This document shows, piece by piece, positions 43,146 through 52,240 of a stretch of DNA of 64,000 nucleotides. The DNA lies in the NCBI GenBank assembly GCA_045540275.1, contig JAZQGX010000250.1, forward strand, positions 7,662-71,661, in the 5' to 3' direction. Every line of letters starts with the position of its first letter. Position 1 is the first letter of the stretch. Origin of the DNA: RGIG8368 sp045540275 (lineage in GTDB: Bacteria; Verrucomicrobiota; Kiritimatiellia; RFP12; UBA1067). The translations under genes were made by a program, and so were the position numbers. Below the pieces are notes generated by a model. The model saw only the letters and a program-made list of their open reading frames with translations. It made no database searches and was not told where the DNA came from.

Positions 43146-45016
43146 TAAATGCAGCAGTGCTGGGTGCGGCGATGGCCGCAAAAGGTATTTTGGTGGGGGT
43201 TACCGGATATGGTGACAGCCCCGAGCGTTACGAGTTGATGACCAATCGTCAGTGTAATCTCTGGGTGCAGTGGGGCAATCCAGACAACCTAATGCCGGAG
43301 CATCTCGGAACGTGGTACGATTGGGCGGTTTCAAACCGTATCCACATCATGACCATTTACGGGCGGCAGAACGGTGCGCAGACCAGGCGTCTGCGCGAAA
43401 AATGGGGCGATTTGTATCTGGGCAACAATATCGGCGAATATGCCGGATTCCTCTATCAGGACGAGAAGAGCTATAGCAAATCCTGGCCGAAATGCCGGAA
43501 TCTGAAAGAGGCGAAGGAATGGTTGACGGGGAGTATGCTCGCCGCTCCGAAGAAACAGCAGCTGCAACGCCCTGATGCGGAACGCGAGCCGTTTCTGTTT
43601 TCGACTTCCGGCAGTCCGCTGGCCTGTTACGAGCTGGATGGCGGAATCGATTTTATCTGCAATGAGATGTACGCGGTCGGATGCGGCAACCTCGCCTATG
43701 CGACGGCCGAGGCCAGAGGCGCGGCAAAACGGCGCGGAATCAACTGGTGGAGCGCATGGCTTGCGCATGAGTGGCAGACCTGCTGGCCGCGCGTGCCGTA
43801 CGGTGTCGATCAGAAGTTCCATTCGCTCGAGGTCGGGCTTAAGGAGATGTGGCTGATGGGGACATCGATGATGGTGCTCGAATCGGGTTCGCAAAGCACG
43901 CAGGCGCACCCCTATACCCCGGCGGATGCGTCAATGGATAAGTTCGACTCTCCCAAGCAGGGGTACGACGGCGATGCGCCCAAAGCCTACCGCCGGGAAA
44001 TGAAGAGGTTTTACGAGTGGACAAAAGCACATCCCCGCGCGCAGGGCATGCCGGAGGTTGAGGCCGCGCTCGCCATCGGCAATTATGACGGGTATGTCGG
44101 GATGACTTGGGACACTTTCGCCATTTTCGGTCAGCACCACCTTGCCGAAACGAACGCCAATTGGAGGGTGGGCGCTCCTGAATTCACTTGGGAGGCGGTT
44201 ATGGAGATGTTTTACCCCCGTCCTCACGATTCGATGCGCCCATACGCCAACGGATGGCTGGGCGGATCTCCTCACGGACAGATCGACGTGATAAACATCG
44301 ATGAGGCGATAACGCCGGACCAGCTGATGCGCTACAAGGCCGTGGCATTCGGCGGATGGAATACCATGAGCGAAAAAATCGCCGCAGTCCTGCGCGAATA
44401 CGCTAAACGCGGCGGGCAGATCGTGCTGTCCGTGCCGCAACTGTCATCGCGCATCGATCGCGAGTATAGCGAATACTGCGCAGCGGATCTGGTGCAGGCG
44501 GTGCCGGGAGTAGCCGTCGGCGAGCCGTTCCTTTCCGAGGATATCCTGATGGTCAAGGAGAGTGCGCCGTCATTTCTAAAGGAAGCATATCCGGCGCATC
44601 TGTCGGCAAAGCTCCGAGTGGCTGAGGCGAAACTGGACGAAGGGGTGGAGGTGGTCGCCACCATGGGAAAGAAGCCGTATCTCGTCAAAGCGCCTTGCGG
44701 CAAGGGGGCGTTTTGGCTGGTGTTGGCGTGGGACTATCCGGCGGCCCGGCGCGAACTTGAGGAGTTCCCTTCGTTCAGAAGTTTCAGACTCGATTTCTGG
44801 AAAACTTTGGTGCGGGGAGTTGTGCGATCCGTTCAATCGCATGCGATTTCGGGAAGTGGAGCCGATTATGTCAATTGGAGCGTGTACCGTGATCGGATAT
44901 ACTTTTTGAACACCGACTGCGTCAGTCCGCGCGAGATAGAATTTAACGGAAGAAAACTCAAGTTTGAACCCCGCCAGATGATCGAACTGGAACGGTCTTC
45001 AGCTGTAAAAAAATAA
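43142..45016 (+). CDS. Putative glycoside-hydrolase-like protein, paralogue of the preceding C-terminal domain
   Basis: This 624-residue protein is homologous along its length to residues 892-1442 of the upstream protein. Matching blocks are TGYGD at the N-terminus, LGNNIGEYAGFLYQ, GGIDFICNEM (Glu175), AEARGAAKRRG, AHEWQTCW, MVLESGSQ (Glu247), WLGGSPHGQIDVINID, FGGWNTM, LSVPQLSSRIDREY and IYFLNTD. The fold reads as a TIM-barrel-like catalytic part (1-350) plus a GATase-like part (380-490) like the one in GH42 beta-galactosidases, then a small C-terminal beta domain. The two conserved Glu residues are candidate catalytic residues. AAGGTGG precedes the start. The N-terminus is a short hydrophobic stretch, so export is uncertain. 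I cannot name a described family. Confidence 0.75.
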   Translation: MINAAVLGAAMAAKGILVGVTGYGDSPERYELMTNRQCNLWVQWGNPDNLMPEHLGTWYDWAVSNRIHIMTIYGRQNGAQTRRLREKWGDLYLGNNIGEYAGFLYQDEKSYSKSWPKCRNLKEAKEWLTGSMLAAPKKQQLQRPDAEREPFLFSTSGSPLACYELDGGIDFICNEMYAVGCGNLAYATAEARGAAKRRGINWWSAWLAHEWQTCWPRVPYGVDQKFHSLEVGLKEMWLMGTSMMVLESGSQSTQAHPYTPADASMDKFDSPKQGYDGDAPKAYRREMKRFYEWTKAHPRAQGMPEVEAALAIGNYDGYVGMTWDTFAIFGQHHLAETNANWRVGAPEFTWEAVMEMFYPRPHDSMRPYANGWLGGSPHGQIDVINIDEAITPDQLMRYKAVAFGGWNTMSEKIAAVLREYAKRGGQIVLSVPQLSSRIDREYSEYCAADLVQAVPGVAVGEPFLSEDILMVKESAPSFLKEAYPAHLSAKLRVAEAKLDEGVEVVATMGKKPYLVKAPCGKGAFWLVLAWDYPAARRELEEFPSFRSFRLDFWKTLVRGVVRSVQSHAISGSGADYVNWSVYRDRIYFLNTDCVSPREIEFNGRKLKFEPRQMIELERSSAVKK

Positions 45017-45025
45017 GGAGTAAAA

Positions 45026-46516
45026 ATGAGAACGCGAAAAATGGATGGGATGTTCCTTATGATGGCCGCGGTGATGCCGGCGGTATTGTCATGGGCGGAA
45101 ATCAAAATGGGAACGCCGTTTACCGATCATGCGGTTCTGCAGCGGAACATGAAAGTTCCGGTTTGGGGAACGGCAAAGCCGGGCAGCAAGATCGCGCTCG
45201 CCTTCGCGGGGCAGAATGTTTCGACCACTGTCCCGGAGTCCGGCAAATGGCGGGTCGACCTTTCTCCGATGGAGGCCTCGAAGGAGAGCAGAAGCATGAC
45301 CGTGGTTGAGACCGTTTCCGATTCGGGAAAAGAGATCGGACGCGTCGAGATAAAAGACATTCTGGTCGGCGAGGTGTGGCTGGCTTCGGGTCAGAGCAAC
45401 ATGGATTTTCATATTTGGGGAAGAAACCCGCGTTTTCGCGACCACGAAGGCGCATTGGTGGTGGCCAGCACGTTTTTGCAGAATGTCCGCTTCGCATCGG
45501 TTTCCCGGGCGTGGAGTGTCGAGCCCCAAAAGCAGCACACGCCGTGGGAGATTTTCAATCCGAAATCGATTCTCTCCGGGCATGAGCTTTCGGCGATTGC
45601 CTTCTATTATGCTCGCGAACTCTACCTCGCGCTGGATGTGCCGGTGGGTATTGTCAGCGCGGCGTGGGGAGGGACTAATATCGATGCCTGGACGCCGCGC
45701 AGCGCGTATGAAGGTTGCTCTGAAGCGCTTCGCCCCACCGCCGAGTACCAGGTCCGCAAAGACTGGCAGAAAAAGCTTCATGCAAAAGGGGTGATCAACC
45801 GTGCGGAAAATCAGCCTACCGTGCTGTGGAACGGAATGATTTCGGCGTGGGCGCCGATGGCGGCGAGAGGTTTTCTCTGGTATCAGGGATGCAGCAACGC
45901 TTCGGAAGCGCACCTCTACTGCGAGAAGATGCACGCCTTGTACAAGGGGTGGTCGACGAAATTCGAAAATCCGAATTTCAAGTTGTATTTTGTGCAGTTG
46001 GCTCCTTACACCAGCAATTGGATGGGAATCGTCGAGGCCCAAAACAAGTTTGCGGCGGAAGAGAAGAATGCGGCCATCGCGGTAAGCGCTGATATCGGAA
46101 ACTTTGCCGACATCCATCCCAACAAGAAGCGTTCGCTGGCACAGCGGTTGCTGATTCATGCGTTGAAAAACGATTACGGTTTCGATATAAGGCGTTCCGA
46201 TTCTCCGGTTTTCAAAAATGTGAAATTCGAAGGAAAGCGTGCGGTGCTTTCGTTTGACAATGTTTCGTCATGGTATATCTACGCTGACAACCGTTCGCTC
46301 TTAGCGCCCTTTGAACTGGCGGGCGAAGACGGAGCCTGGCACCATGCCAGGGTGGTCAACGCCAAACACGATGGGCGAATCGAGGGTGTAGAGCTGTTGC
46401 TGGAAAGCGACAAGGTCGAAAATCCCAAGAAGGTCCGCTACATGGGCAAAAACAAGACCATGGGTACGGTCTACAACGAGCTCTCGCTCCCGTTGGGGCC
46501 GTTCCAGAGCCGTTAA
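45026..46516 (+). CDS. Sialate O-acetylesterase-type (SASA) carbohydrate esterase
   Basis: This 496-residue exported esterase of the SASA/SGNH-like family removes O-acetyl groups from glycans. It has a signal peptide (MFLMMAAVMPAVLSWA). The N-terminal block FTDHAVLQRNMKVPVWGTA is the family opening. The nucleophile is Ser124 in LASGQSNM; GGTNIDAWTPRSAYEG and FLWYQGCSNA are further blocks. D362-x-H364 in ADIHPNKK completes the triad. The family contains sialate and xylan/pectin esterases; given the neighbouring glycosidases, plant or mucin glycan deacetylation is likely. It is 9 bases after the preceding gene. Confidence 0.93.
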   Translation: MRTRKMDGMFLMMAAVMPAVLSWAEIKMGTPFTDHAVLQRNMKVPVWGTAKPGSKIALAFAGQNVSTTVPESGKWRVDLSPMEASKESRSMTVVETVSDSGKEIGRVEIKDILVGEVWLASGQSNMDFHIWGRNPRFRDHEGALVVASTFLQNVRFASVSRAWSVEPQKQHTPWEIFNPKSILSGHELSAIAFYYARELYLALDVPVGIVSAAWGGTNIDAWTPRSAYEGCSEALRPTAEYQVRKDWQKKLHAKGVINRAENQPTVLWNGMISAWAPMAARGFLWYQGCSNASEAHLYCEKMHALYKGWSTKFENPNFKLYFVQLAPYTSNWMGIVEAQNKFAAEEKNAAIAVSADIGNFADIHPNKKRSLAQRLLIHALKNDYGFDIRRSDSPVFKNVKFEGKRAVLSFDNVSSWYIYADNRSLLAPFELAGEDGAWHHARVVNAKHDGRIEGVELLLESDKVENPKKVRYMGKNKTMGTVYNELSLPLGPFQSR

Positions 46517-46579
46517 CGGGTCGTTGCGGGCGTGGAAAATACGTCGGCTGCGGAAATCGGATAGGAAGGATACGTAAAG

Positions 46580-46984
46580 ATGGAAAAAGCATCGATAGCC
46601 GGTTCGGTAGCTGCGGGTTTTCCAAGTCCGGCCGAGCAATATCTCGAGCCGCCGCTGGATCTCAATGCATTTCTGGTCAAACGTCCGGCGGCGACCTATT
46701 TCGTTCGCGTCAAAGGCGATTCAATGGAGGGCAGGGGAATCCGCGACGGAGATCTGCTGGTGGTGGACCGTTCGCTGGATGCGTGCGACGGTGATGTGAT
46801 AATCGCCGCGGTCGATGGCGAGTTCACTGTAAAAACGATATGCTTCGACTCCGGCAGACCGGGTGAGGTCAGGCTCCGTGCGGCCAATCCGAAATATCCG
46901 GACATCGTGCTGAAACCGGGACAGGAGTTGAATTGCTTCGGCAAAGTCACCGCCTGTATCCACAAATTCACCAGGGGCGCGTGA
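46580..46984 (+). CDS. umuD: UmuD-like SOS mutagenesis protein (S24 peptidase)
   Basis: This 134-residue self-cleaving protein is the partner of UmuC in translesion polymerase V. The cleavage site reads AAGFPSPAEQYLE, with scissile bond Ala12-Gly13 (Cys-Gly in E. coli). Ser48 in VKGDSMEG and Lys85 in GEFTVK form the dyad, 37 residues apart as in E. coli. The N-terminal arm is about half the E. coli length. GGAAGG lies upstream of the ATG. umuC follows after 17 bases. I could not identify a LexA operator in the 63 bases before the gene, but the operator sequence in this group is unknown to me. Confidence 0.92.
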   Translation: MEKASIAGSVAAGFPSPAEQYLEPPLDLNAFLVKRPAATYFVRVKGDSMEGRGIRDGDLLVVDRSLDACDGDVIIAAVDGEFTVKTICFDSGRPGEVRLRAANPKYPDIVLKPGQELNCFGKVTACIHKFTRGA

Positions 46985-47001
46985 TTTTTTGCGCTTGAAT
47001 C

Positions 47002-48240
47002 ATGTACGGACTGGTCGACGGCAATAATTTTTATGTTTCATGCGAGCGTGTCTTCGACCCCCGTCTGGAGGGGAGGCCGGTCGCCGTCCTCTCCAACAAC
47101 GACGGTTGCTGCGTTTCACGCTCAAACGAATTCAAGAAACTCGGAATTCCGATGGGAACGCCATACTTCCAACTGAAGAGGCGGGCCGATTTCGGAGAGT
47201 TGATATTTCGCAGCAGCAATTACGAATTGTACGGGGACATGTCGCGCCGGATAATTTCGATACTCAGGCAGGAGGCGTTGGAGGTTGAACAGTATTCGAT
47301 CGACGAGGCGTTCATCCGTCCGCCGGCGGTGGAGCTTGCCGAATACGGCCGGCGATTGCGGGCAAAGCTTCTCAAATGGACCGGTATTCCATGCGGCATC
47401 GGTTTTGCGCCGACAAAGACACTGGCGAAAATCGCCAATCATATCGGTAAGAAGCTGCCGGAAGGTGTGTTCGTAATGCCGGACGACCCTTCGCCGATAT
47501 TGAGTTCTTTGCCGGTGGAGGAGGTGTGGGGCATCGGCCGGAGGATGGGGGAGCGGCTTAGGAGACGCGGCATTGTCACCGCCGCGTGCTTGCGGGACGC
47601 ACCCGATTCAGCACTTCGAAGTATCGGCAGCATCGTCACGGTCAGAACCGCCGCCGAGCTTAGGGGGGTGGAGTCGGTCACCGACAGGGGCTATGACGCC
47701 GCCCCCGACTCCATCAGCTGTTCGCGCTCCTTCGGCGTTCCGGTGGAGACCGAACCGGCGTTGGCCGAAAGTCTCGCGAATTTTGCCGCTCAGGCCGCCG
47801 AGAAAATGAGGGCGCATGCGATGAGGGCGGCCGGGTGCAATATCTACGCCCAGTTTGGAACGGCATGCGAGCCCGGCTGGGCCGATCGGACGGTAGTTTT
47901 TCAAAATCCGACGAATGCGACCAACGAGATACTGGCGGCGATTTCCCGGGCGGTCGGCGCCTTGTACGCACCGGGGGTGAAATATCGAAAATCGGGGGTG
48001 GTGTTTTTTGGACTGTCATCTGGCGATGCACCCGAGCAGCTTGACTTTTTCCGTCGGCGAAGTGATTCGTCGAGGCAAATGGATGATTTGTACAAGAGGG
48101 TTGACGCGCTTAATCGCAAATATGGGCGAGGAAAGATATTTTCCGCTTCAGAAGGCATAAAGCGCGAATGGAAGATGAAACGCTCGCTTCTTTCCAGGCG
48201 TGCGACAACCGACTGGGATGAATTGCCCATTGTCAAGTAA
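47002..48240 (+). CDS. umuC: DNA polymerase V catalytic subunit UmuC (Y-family)
   Basis: This 412-residue Y-family translesion DNA polymerase begins MYGLVDGNNFYVSCERVFDP (metal-binding Asp6). It has VLSNNDGCCVSRSNEFK and the catalytic SIDEAF. The helix-hairpin-helix region (VWGIGRRMGERLRRRGI) and the little-finger domain follow. The C-terminus (LLSRRATTDWDELPIVK) resembles the conserved UmuC tail. Length is close to E. coli UmuC (422). It forms an operon with umuD and is probably damage-inducible, although no repressor is in the window. It stands between carbohydrate genes without sharing their function. Confidence 0.95.
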   Translation: MYGLVDGNNFYVSCERVFDPRLEGRPVAVLSNNDGCCVSRSNEFKKLGIPMGTPYFQLKRRADFGELIFRSSNYELYGDMSRRIISILRQEALEVEQYSIDEAFIRPPAVELAEYGRRLRAKLLKWTGIPCGIGFAPTKTLAKIANHIGKKLPEGVFVMPDDPSPILSSLPVEEVWGIGRRMGERLRRRGIVTAACLRDAPDSALRSIGSIVTVRTAAELRGVESVTDRGYDAAPDSISCSRSFGVPVETEPALAESLANFAAQAAEKMRAHAMRAAGCNIYAQFGTACEPGWADRTVVFQNPTNATNEILAAISRAVGALYAPGVKYRKSGVVFFGLSSGDAPEQLDFFRRRSDSSRQMDDLYKRVDALNRKYGRGKIFSASEGIKREWKMKRSLLSRRATTDWDELPIVK

Positions 48241-48263
48241 TGCCTGCTGGAGCGGACATTGCT

Positions 48264-48291
48264 TTGCTAATCAGCGTTTTTGTGGTATAGT
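48264..48291 (+). promoter_or_regulatory. Candidate promoter for the rRNA methyltransferase gene
   Basis: TTGCTA (48264-48269), a 16-base spacer and TATAGT (48286-48291) lie 41 bases before the methyltransferase ATG at 48333, in the 92-base gap after umuC. Confidence 0.5.
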
Positions 48292-48332
48292 AGAGGGGTT
48301 TTCGATTCTGTGGCCGAACTCTGGAAAAATAC

Positions 48333-49514
48333 ATGAAAATCTATCTCAAATCACGACGCGAACATTCTTTGCTGCGTAAGCACCCCTGGGTCTTCTCCGG
48401 GGCGGTCGATCGCATCGAAGGAGTTGCGGAACCCGGCGAAATCGTCTCTGTCCATTCGTCGTCCGGCGAATTGCTGGGATTCGGCGGGTATTCTCCGAAT
48501 TCGCAGATCCGCGTTAGAATGTGGAGTTTCGGCCAAGACCATTTCGATGTCGGCAAGTTGCAGGAACGCATCCGTTGCCGCGTCCGCAGCCGCGACCGCT
48601 TGCTTTCAAGCGCTTCCACCAATGCCGTGCGCCTGATCAATGCCGAGGCCGACGGGGTGCCGGGATGTGTGGCAGACCAATATGACAAGTATGTCGTCTG
48701 TTCGTTTACCGCGGTCGCCAGCGACCGGTACAAAAGCGAAATCGTCACCGCATTGCAATCCGCCGTCGCCGGTTGCGCCGGGGTTTACGAACGCTCCGAC
48801 TCCGATGTGCGCCTCCGGGAAGGGCTGGAAAAAACCGTTGGACTCCTCGCCGGGAACGAGCCGCCGGAGAAAATTGAAATTTTTGAAAACGGTTCAAGGT
48901 TCCTCGTCGATGTCAGAAACGGCCATAAAACCGGATTCTATCTCGATCAGCGCGACAACCGGACCGCAGTCAGAGCGTGCGCCGGCTCGGCGGAGATGCT
49001 CAACGCGTTTTGCTATACCGGCGGCTTCGGAATCGCAGCGCTGGCAGGCGGGGTGAAATCTGTCACCCATGTCGATCTTTCGGAAGGAGCGCTTGCGCTG
49101 GCCAAAGAGAACGCCGCGCTCAACGGCGGTGCGGAGCGCTCGCAATTCATCAACGGCAACGTGTTCGAGGTGTTGCGCAAATTTCGCGACGGCAGGAGAA
49201 GCTTCGATTTGATTGTACTCGATCCTCCCAAGTTCGTTTCGTCCAAAAGCGCGCTGGCGAAAGGTGCTCGCGGCTATAAGGACATCAATCTTCTCGGCAT
49301 GAAACTTCTGAGGCCGGGCGGAATATTGGTAACGTTCTCCTGTTCTGAACTGATGAGCGTTGAGTTTTTCCGCAAAATCGTTCAGGATGCAGCCGCCGAT
49401 GCGGGGAGGGATTTCCAGATCATATCCCACCTGCAGCAGGCCAAGGATCATCCCGAAGGGCTGTTTTTCCCCGAGGGTCTCTACCTGAAAGGTCTTTTGT
49501 GCCGCGCAATGTGA
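48333..49514 (+). CDS. Class I rRNA (cytosine-C5) methyltransferase, RlmI/YccW-like
   Basis: This 393-residue SAM-dependent methyltransferase has an N-terminal PUA domain (1-75: KIYLKSRREHSLLRKHPWVFSGAVDRI) and a Rossmann methyltransferase domain. NGHKTGFYLDQRDNR, LNAFCYTGGFGIAAL (SAM loop), VDLSEGALALAKENAALNG and the catalytic-region DPPKF are all family marks. E. coli RlmI (396 residues) methylates C1962 of 23S rRNA to m5C, and the length and layout agree. It is probably a stand-alone gene with its own promoter. Neighbouring genes are unrelated. Confidence 0.9.
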   Translation: MKIYLKSRREHSLLRKHPWVFSGAVDRIEGVAEPGEIVSVHSSSGELLGFGGYSPNSQIRVRMWSFGQDHFDVGKLQERIRCRVRSRDRLLSSASTNAVRLINAEADGVPGCVADQYDKYVVCSFTAVASDRYKSEIVTALQSAVAGCAGVYERSDSDVRLREGLEKTVGLLAGNEPPEKIEIFENGSRFLVDVRNGHKTGFYLDQRDNRTAVRACAGSAEMLNAFCYTGGFGIAALAGGVKSVTHVDLSEGALALAKENAALNGGAERSQFINGNVFEVLRKFRDGRRSFDLIVLDPPKFVSSKSALAKGARGYKDINLLGMKLLRPGGILVTFSCSELMSVEFFRKIVQDAAADAGRDFQIISHLQQAKDHPEGLFFPEGLYLKGLLCRAM

Positions 49515-49550
49515 GGCAAGTGCGGCAAGCGGATCAACGAACGGAGCAAA

Positions 49551-51314
49551 ATGAAAAATAATCTCTGCATTCTTTCGATTATCGCGATTTTCGCCGGGGT
49601 GTCATCGGCGGATACCGTTTATCCCCCAAAAGGATGGGTCGAGAAAAAGGATCCCGCCGCGTCTGAATTCGCGACCAAAGGCGGACTGATAAGGATTTAC
49701 GCTGGCCCAGCTCCGAAAAGCCTCAACTATTACGTCGACTGCTCCGTCTACACCGCGCGTCTTTTCGACCTGCTGTATTCGCCGCTGCTGGGACTCGATC
49801 CCGAGACGCTCAAGTTCGTCCCCGGTCTGGCCGACAGCTGGACGGTTTCCGATGACGGATGCGTCTTCACCTTCCACATCGATTCCCGCGCCAAATGGAG
49901 CGACGGGAAGCCGGTTCTCGCCAAAGATGTAATCTGGACTTACGACGCCATCATGAATCCCGCCAATCAAACCGGCCCGTTCAAGGTTGCAATGGAGAAA
50001 TTTTTCCGCCCCGAGGCCATCGACGAGCGAACCGTCCGCTTCCGCGCCAAGGCTGAGCATTGGCACAATCTTGCCTCATGCGGATGTTTTTCGATTATGC
50101 CGCACCACGCATATTCGAAAGAGGATTTCAACCGGCTCGACCTTGAGCGTCCGGTGGTATGCGGCCCCTACACCGTTTCCGCAGTGCGCGAACAACGCGA
50201 AACCGTGCTATCGCGGCGGAAGGACTGGTGGGCGGCCGATCTGCCCCGCAACCGCGGACTGATGAATTTCGATACGATAATCTTTCGTTACTACGCAGAC
50301 CGGGTCAACGCTTTTGAAGCGTTCAAGAAGGGAATGGTCGATGTTTATCCCGTGCACAGCGCAAGATTGTGGGCGGTGGAAACGATGGGTACGAAATTTG
50401 ACCGCAACTGGATAGTCAAGCAGAATGTATACAATTACGATTCGGTCGGCTTCCAGGGGTTTGCGATGAACATGCGCCGGGCCCCGTTCGACGATGTGCG
50501 CGTGCGCAAGGCGTTCGCCCATCTCGTTGACCGCGAAACGATGATCAGGACTATGATGTACAATTCATACTTCCTGCATCGTTCCTACTGCGAAGATCTC
50601 TACGACTCCGGACGCCCATGCACCAATCCTCAATATCTTTTCGACCCCGGCAAAGCGATGGCGCTCTTGCGGGAGGCGGGCTACAAGCGCGATCCGAAGT
50701 CGGGATTGCTCGAGAAAAACGGTGTGCCGCTCACGTTCACCTTCCTCACCCGCGATGCCGGTTCCGACAAGTTTTTGGCGGTCATCGACCGCACTTTGAG
50801 CAAGTTGGGCATAACGATGAAAATCGACCGCAAGGATTGGGCAACATGGATGCGAGACATGGACGAGTTCAATTTCGATGTCACATGGGCGTCGTGGAGC
50901 GGCATGCTTTTCCGCGATCCGGAAGGGATGTGGTCGTCGAAGGAGGCGAACCGGCCGTCTTCCAGCAACGTGACCGGTTTTTCCGATCCCCGGGTCGACA
51001 AGTTGATTGAGGAACAGAAAACCGTTAACGATATCGGGCGGCGCAACGAAATCATGCGCAAAATCGATGCGATCCTCAGCGCCGAAGTTCCCTATGTCCT
51101 GCTGTGGAATTTGCGCAGCACGCGCCTTTTGTACTGGAATTCGTTCGGCATGCCGGATTCGGTTCTCTCCAAATACGGCGATGAAATGTCGGTGCTTTCG
51201 CATTGGTGGTACGATGAAGAATCCGCTTCGGAACTGAAAAGTGCGATGAAAAAAGGTGAAGCGCTCAGTGCGCGCGAAGAAAATGTCTATTTTGACAAAC
51301 AGGAGAAAAAATGA
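49551..51314 (+). CDS. Peptide/nickel-type ABC substrate-binding protein (family 5), orphan
   Basis: This 587-residue exported solute-binding protein of the OppA/DppA family (SBP family 5) has a signal peptide MKNNLCILSIIAIFAGVSSA. Domain opening: LNYYVDCSVYTARLFDLLYSPL, then PGLADSWTVSDDGCVFTFHI and WSDGKPVLAKDVIWTYDAI, the family signature. FDDVRVRKAFAHLVDRETM is the conserved central block. It has no lipobox Cys, so it is probably soluble in the periplasm. No permease or ATPase gene is adjacent, so its transporter is elsewhere or shared. The last 4 bases overlap the exonuclease start (ATGA). Confidence 0.92.
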   Translation: MKNNLCILSIIAIFAGVSSADTVYPPKGWVEKKDPAASEFATKGGLIRIYAGPAPKSLNYYVDCSVYTARLFDLLYSPLLGLDPETLKFVPGLADSWTVSDDGCVFTFHIDSRAKWSDGKPVLAKDVIWTYDAIMNPANQTGPFKVAMEKFFRPEAIDERTVRFRAKAEHWHNLASCGCFSIMPHHAYSKEDFNRLDLERPVVCGPYTVSAVREQRETVLSRRKDWWAADLPRNRGLMNFDTIIFRYYADRVNAFEAFKKGMVDVYPVHSARLWAVETMGTKFDRNWIVKQNVYNYDSVGFQGFAMNMRRAPFDDVRVRKAFAHLVDRETMIRTMMYNSYFLHRSYCEDLYDSGRPCTNPQYLFDPGKAMALLREAGYKRDPKSGLLEKNGVPLTFTFLTRDAGSDKFLAVIDRTLSKLGITMKIDRKDWATWMRDMDEFNFDVTWASWSGMLFRDPEGMWSSKEANRPSSSNVTGFSDPRVDKLIEEQKTVNDIGRRNEIMRKIDAILSAEVPYVLLWNLRSTRLLYWNSFGMPDSVLSKYGDEMSVLSHWWYDEESASELKSAMKKGEALSAREENVYFDKQEKK

Positions 51315-52117
51315 AATTTCCGGTTTCCTTGGATAAGCCCCTGGTTATTTTTGATATTGAAGCGACGGGTCTGTCCGTCAGATCCGACCGCATCATCGAA
51401 CTGGCCGCCATCAGGATCGAACCCGACGGGACGCGCACGGAAAAATGCTGGTTGCTGAACCCGATAATCCCCATTCCGATCGAAACGACGGCCATTCACG
51501 GAATTACCGACGACATCGTAAAAGATTGCCCCACCTTCCGGGAGAAGGCATTGGAGATACTGATGTTCTTCGGCGAGGCGGACCTGGGCGGTTTTGCGGC
51601 AGGGCACTTCGATATTCCGATCCTGGTCGAGGAGTTTGCCAGAGTGGGAATGAGTTTCGATGCCGACGGCAGAAGGGTGCTTGACGCCCAGAAGATTTTC
51701 CATGCCCGGGAGCCGCGCGATTTGACCGCCGCGGTCAAATACTATTGCGGGCATGGGCATGAAGATGCCCACGGCGCGGAGGCCGACACCCGCGCAACGC
51801 TCGAGGTGCTGATCGGGCAGTTTGAAAAATACGAAGATCTTCCTCGTTCAATGGATGCCTTGGACCGGATGTTCAATCCCATCGACCCGTTTAACGCCGA
51901 CCGCCGCGGTTTGTTGCGTTGGGTGAACGGGAAACTGGTGGTGAATTTCGGCAAGAAGAAGGGCATGGAGCTGGAAGAGCTGGCGAAAAACGAGAAGAAT
52001 TTTCTCAAATGGATAGTCAAGGGGGATTTCCCGCTCGATACCCGCCGAATCTGTGAAAACGCGCTCAACGGCAATTTCCCGTCGCCGCCGACGATCAAAA
52101 AGTCGTTGCCCGGTTGA
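51311..52117 (+). CDS. DnaQ-like 3'-5' exonuclease (DEDDh)
   Basis: This 268-residue exonuclease-domain protein has ExoI motif IFDIEATG (Asp15, Glu17), ExoII in GFAAGHFDIPIL, and ExoIII in HGAEADTRAT with the His and Asp of DEDDh. The C-terminal 80 residues (KFEK... to the end, including NFGKKKGMELEELAKNEKNF) match the small C-terminal extension found in many stand-alone DnaQ-like nucleases of anaerobes. It is probably involved in repair or RNA/DNA turnover; it lacks the polymerase-binding features that would identify a Pol III epsilon subunit. It is translationally coupled to the binding-protein gene, which is functionally surprising. Confidence 0.9.
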   Translation: MKFPVSLDKPLVIFDIEATGLSVRSDRIIELAAIRIEPDGTRTEKCWLLNPIIPIPIETTAIHGITDDIVKDCPTFREKALEILMFFGEADLGGFAAGHFDIPILVEEFARVGMSFDADGRRVLDAQKIFHAREPRDLTAAVKYYCGHGHEDAHGAEADTRATLEVLIGQFEKYEDLPRSMDALDRMFNPIDPFNADRRGLLRWVNGKLVVNFGKKKGMELEELAKNEKNFLKWIVKGDFPLDTRRICENALNGNFPSPPTIKKSLPG

Positions 52118-52164
52118 AAACACCGATTGACTGACAAAGTGAAAAAAAAGTTGATATGTCATTT

Positions 52165-52193
52165 TTGACAAATCATACACAATTGGCTAAAAT
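52165..52193 (+). promoter_or_regulatory. Strong sigma-70-type promoter for the large surface protein
   Basis: Consensus TTGACA (52165-52170), a 17-base spacer and TAAAAT (52188-52193) lie in an AT-rich stretch about 48 bases before the ATG at 52241. By consensus match and spacing, it is the best promoter in the window. Confidence 0.75.
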
Positions 52194-52240
52194 ACAATTG
52201 CTTTTTTGGGAAAGTATAAAATCAGCGAGAAAGGGATGTT

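Noticed and set aside
45089..46159. 356-codon open frame on the minus strand opposite the SASA esterase
   Set aside because: Antisense shadow of a gene with an intact catalytic triad; composition is Arg/Pro/His-rich and without domains.
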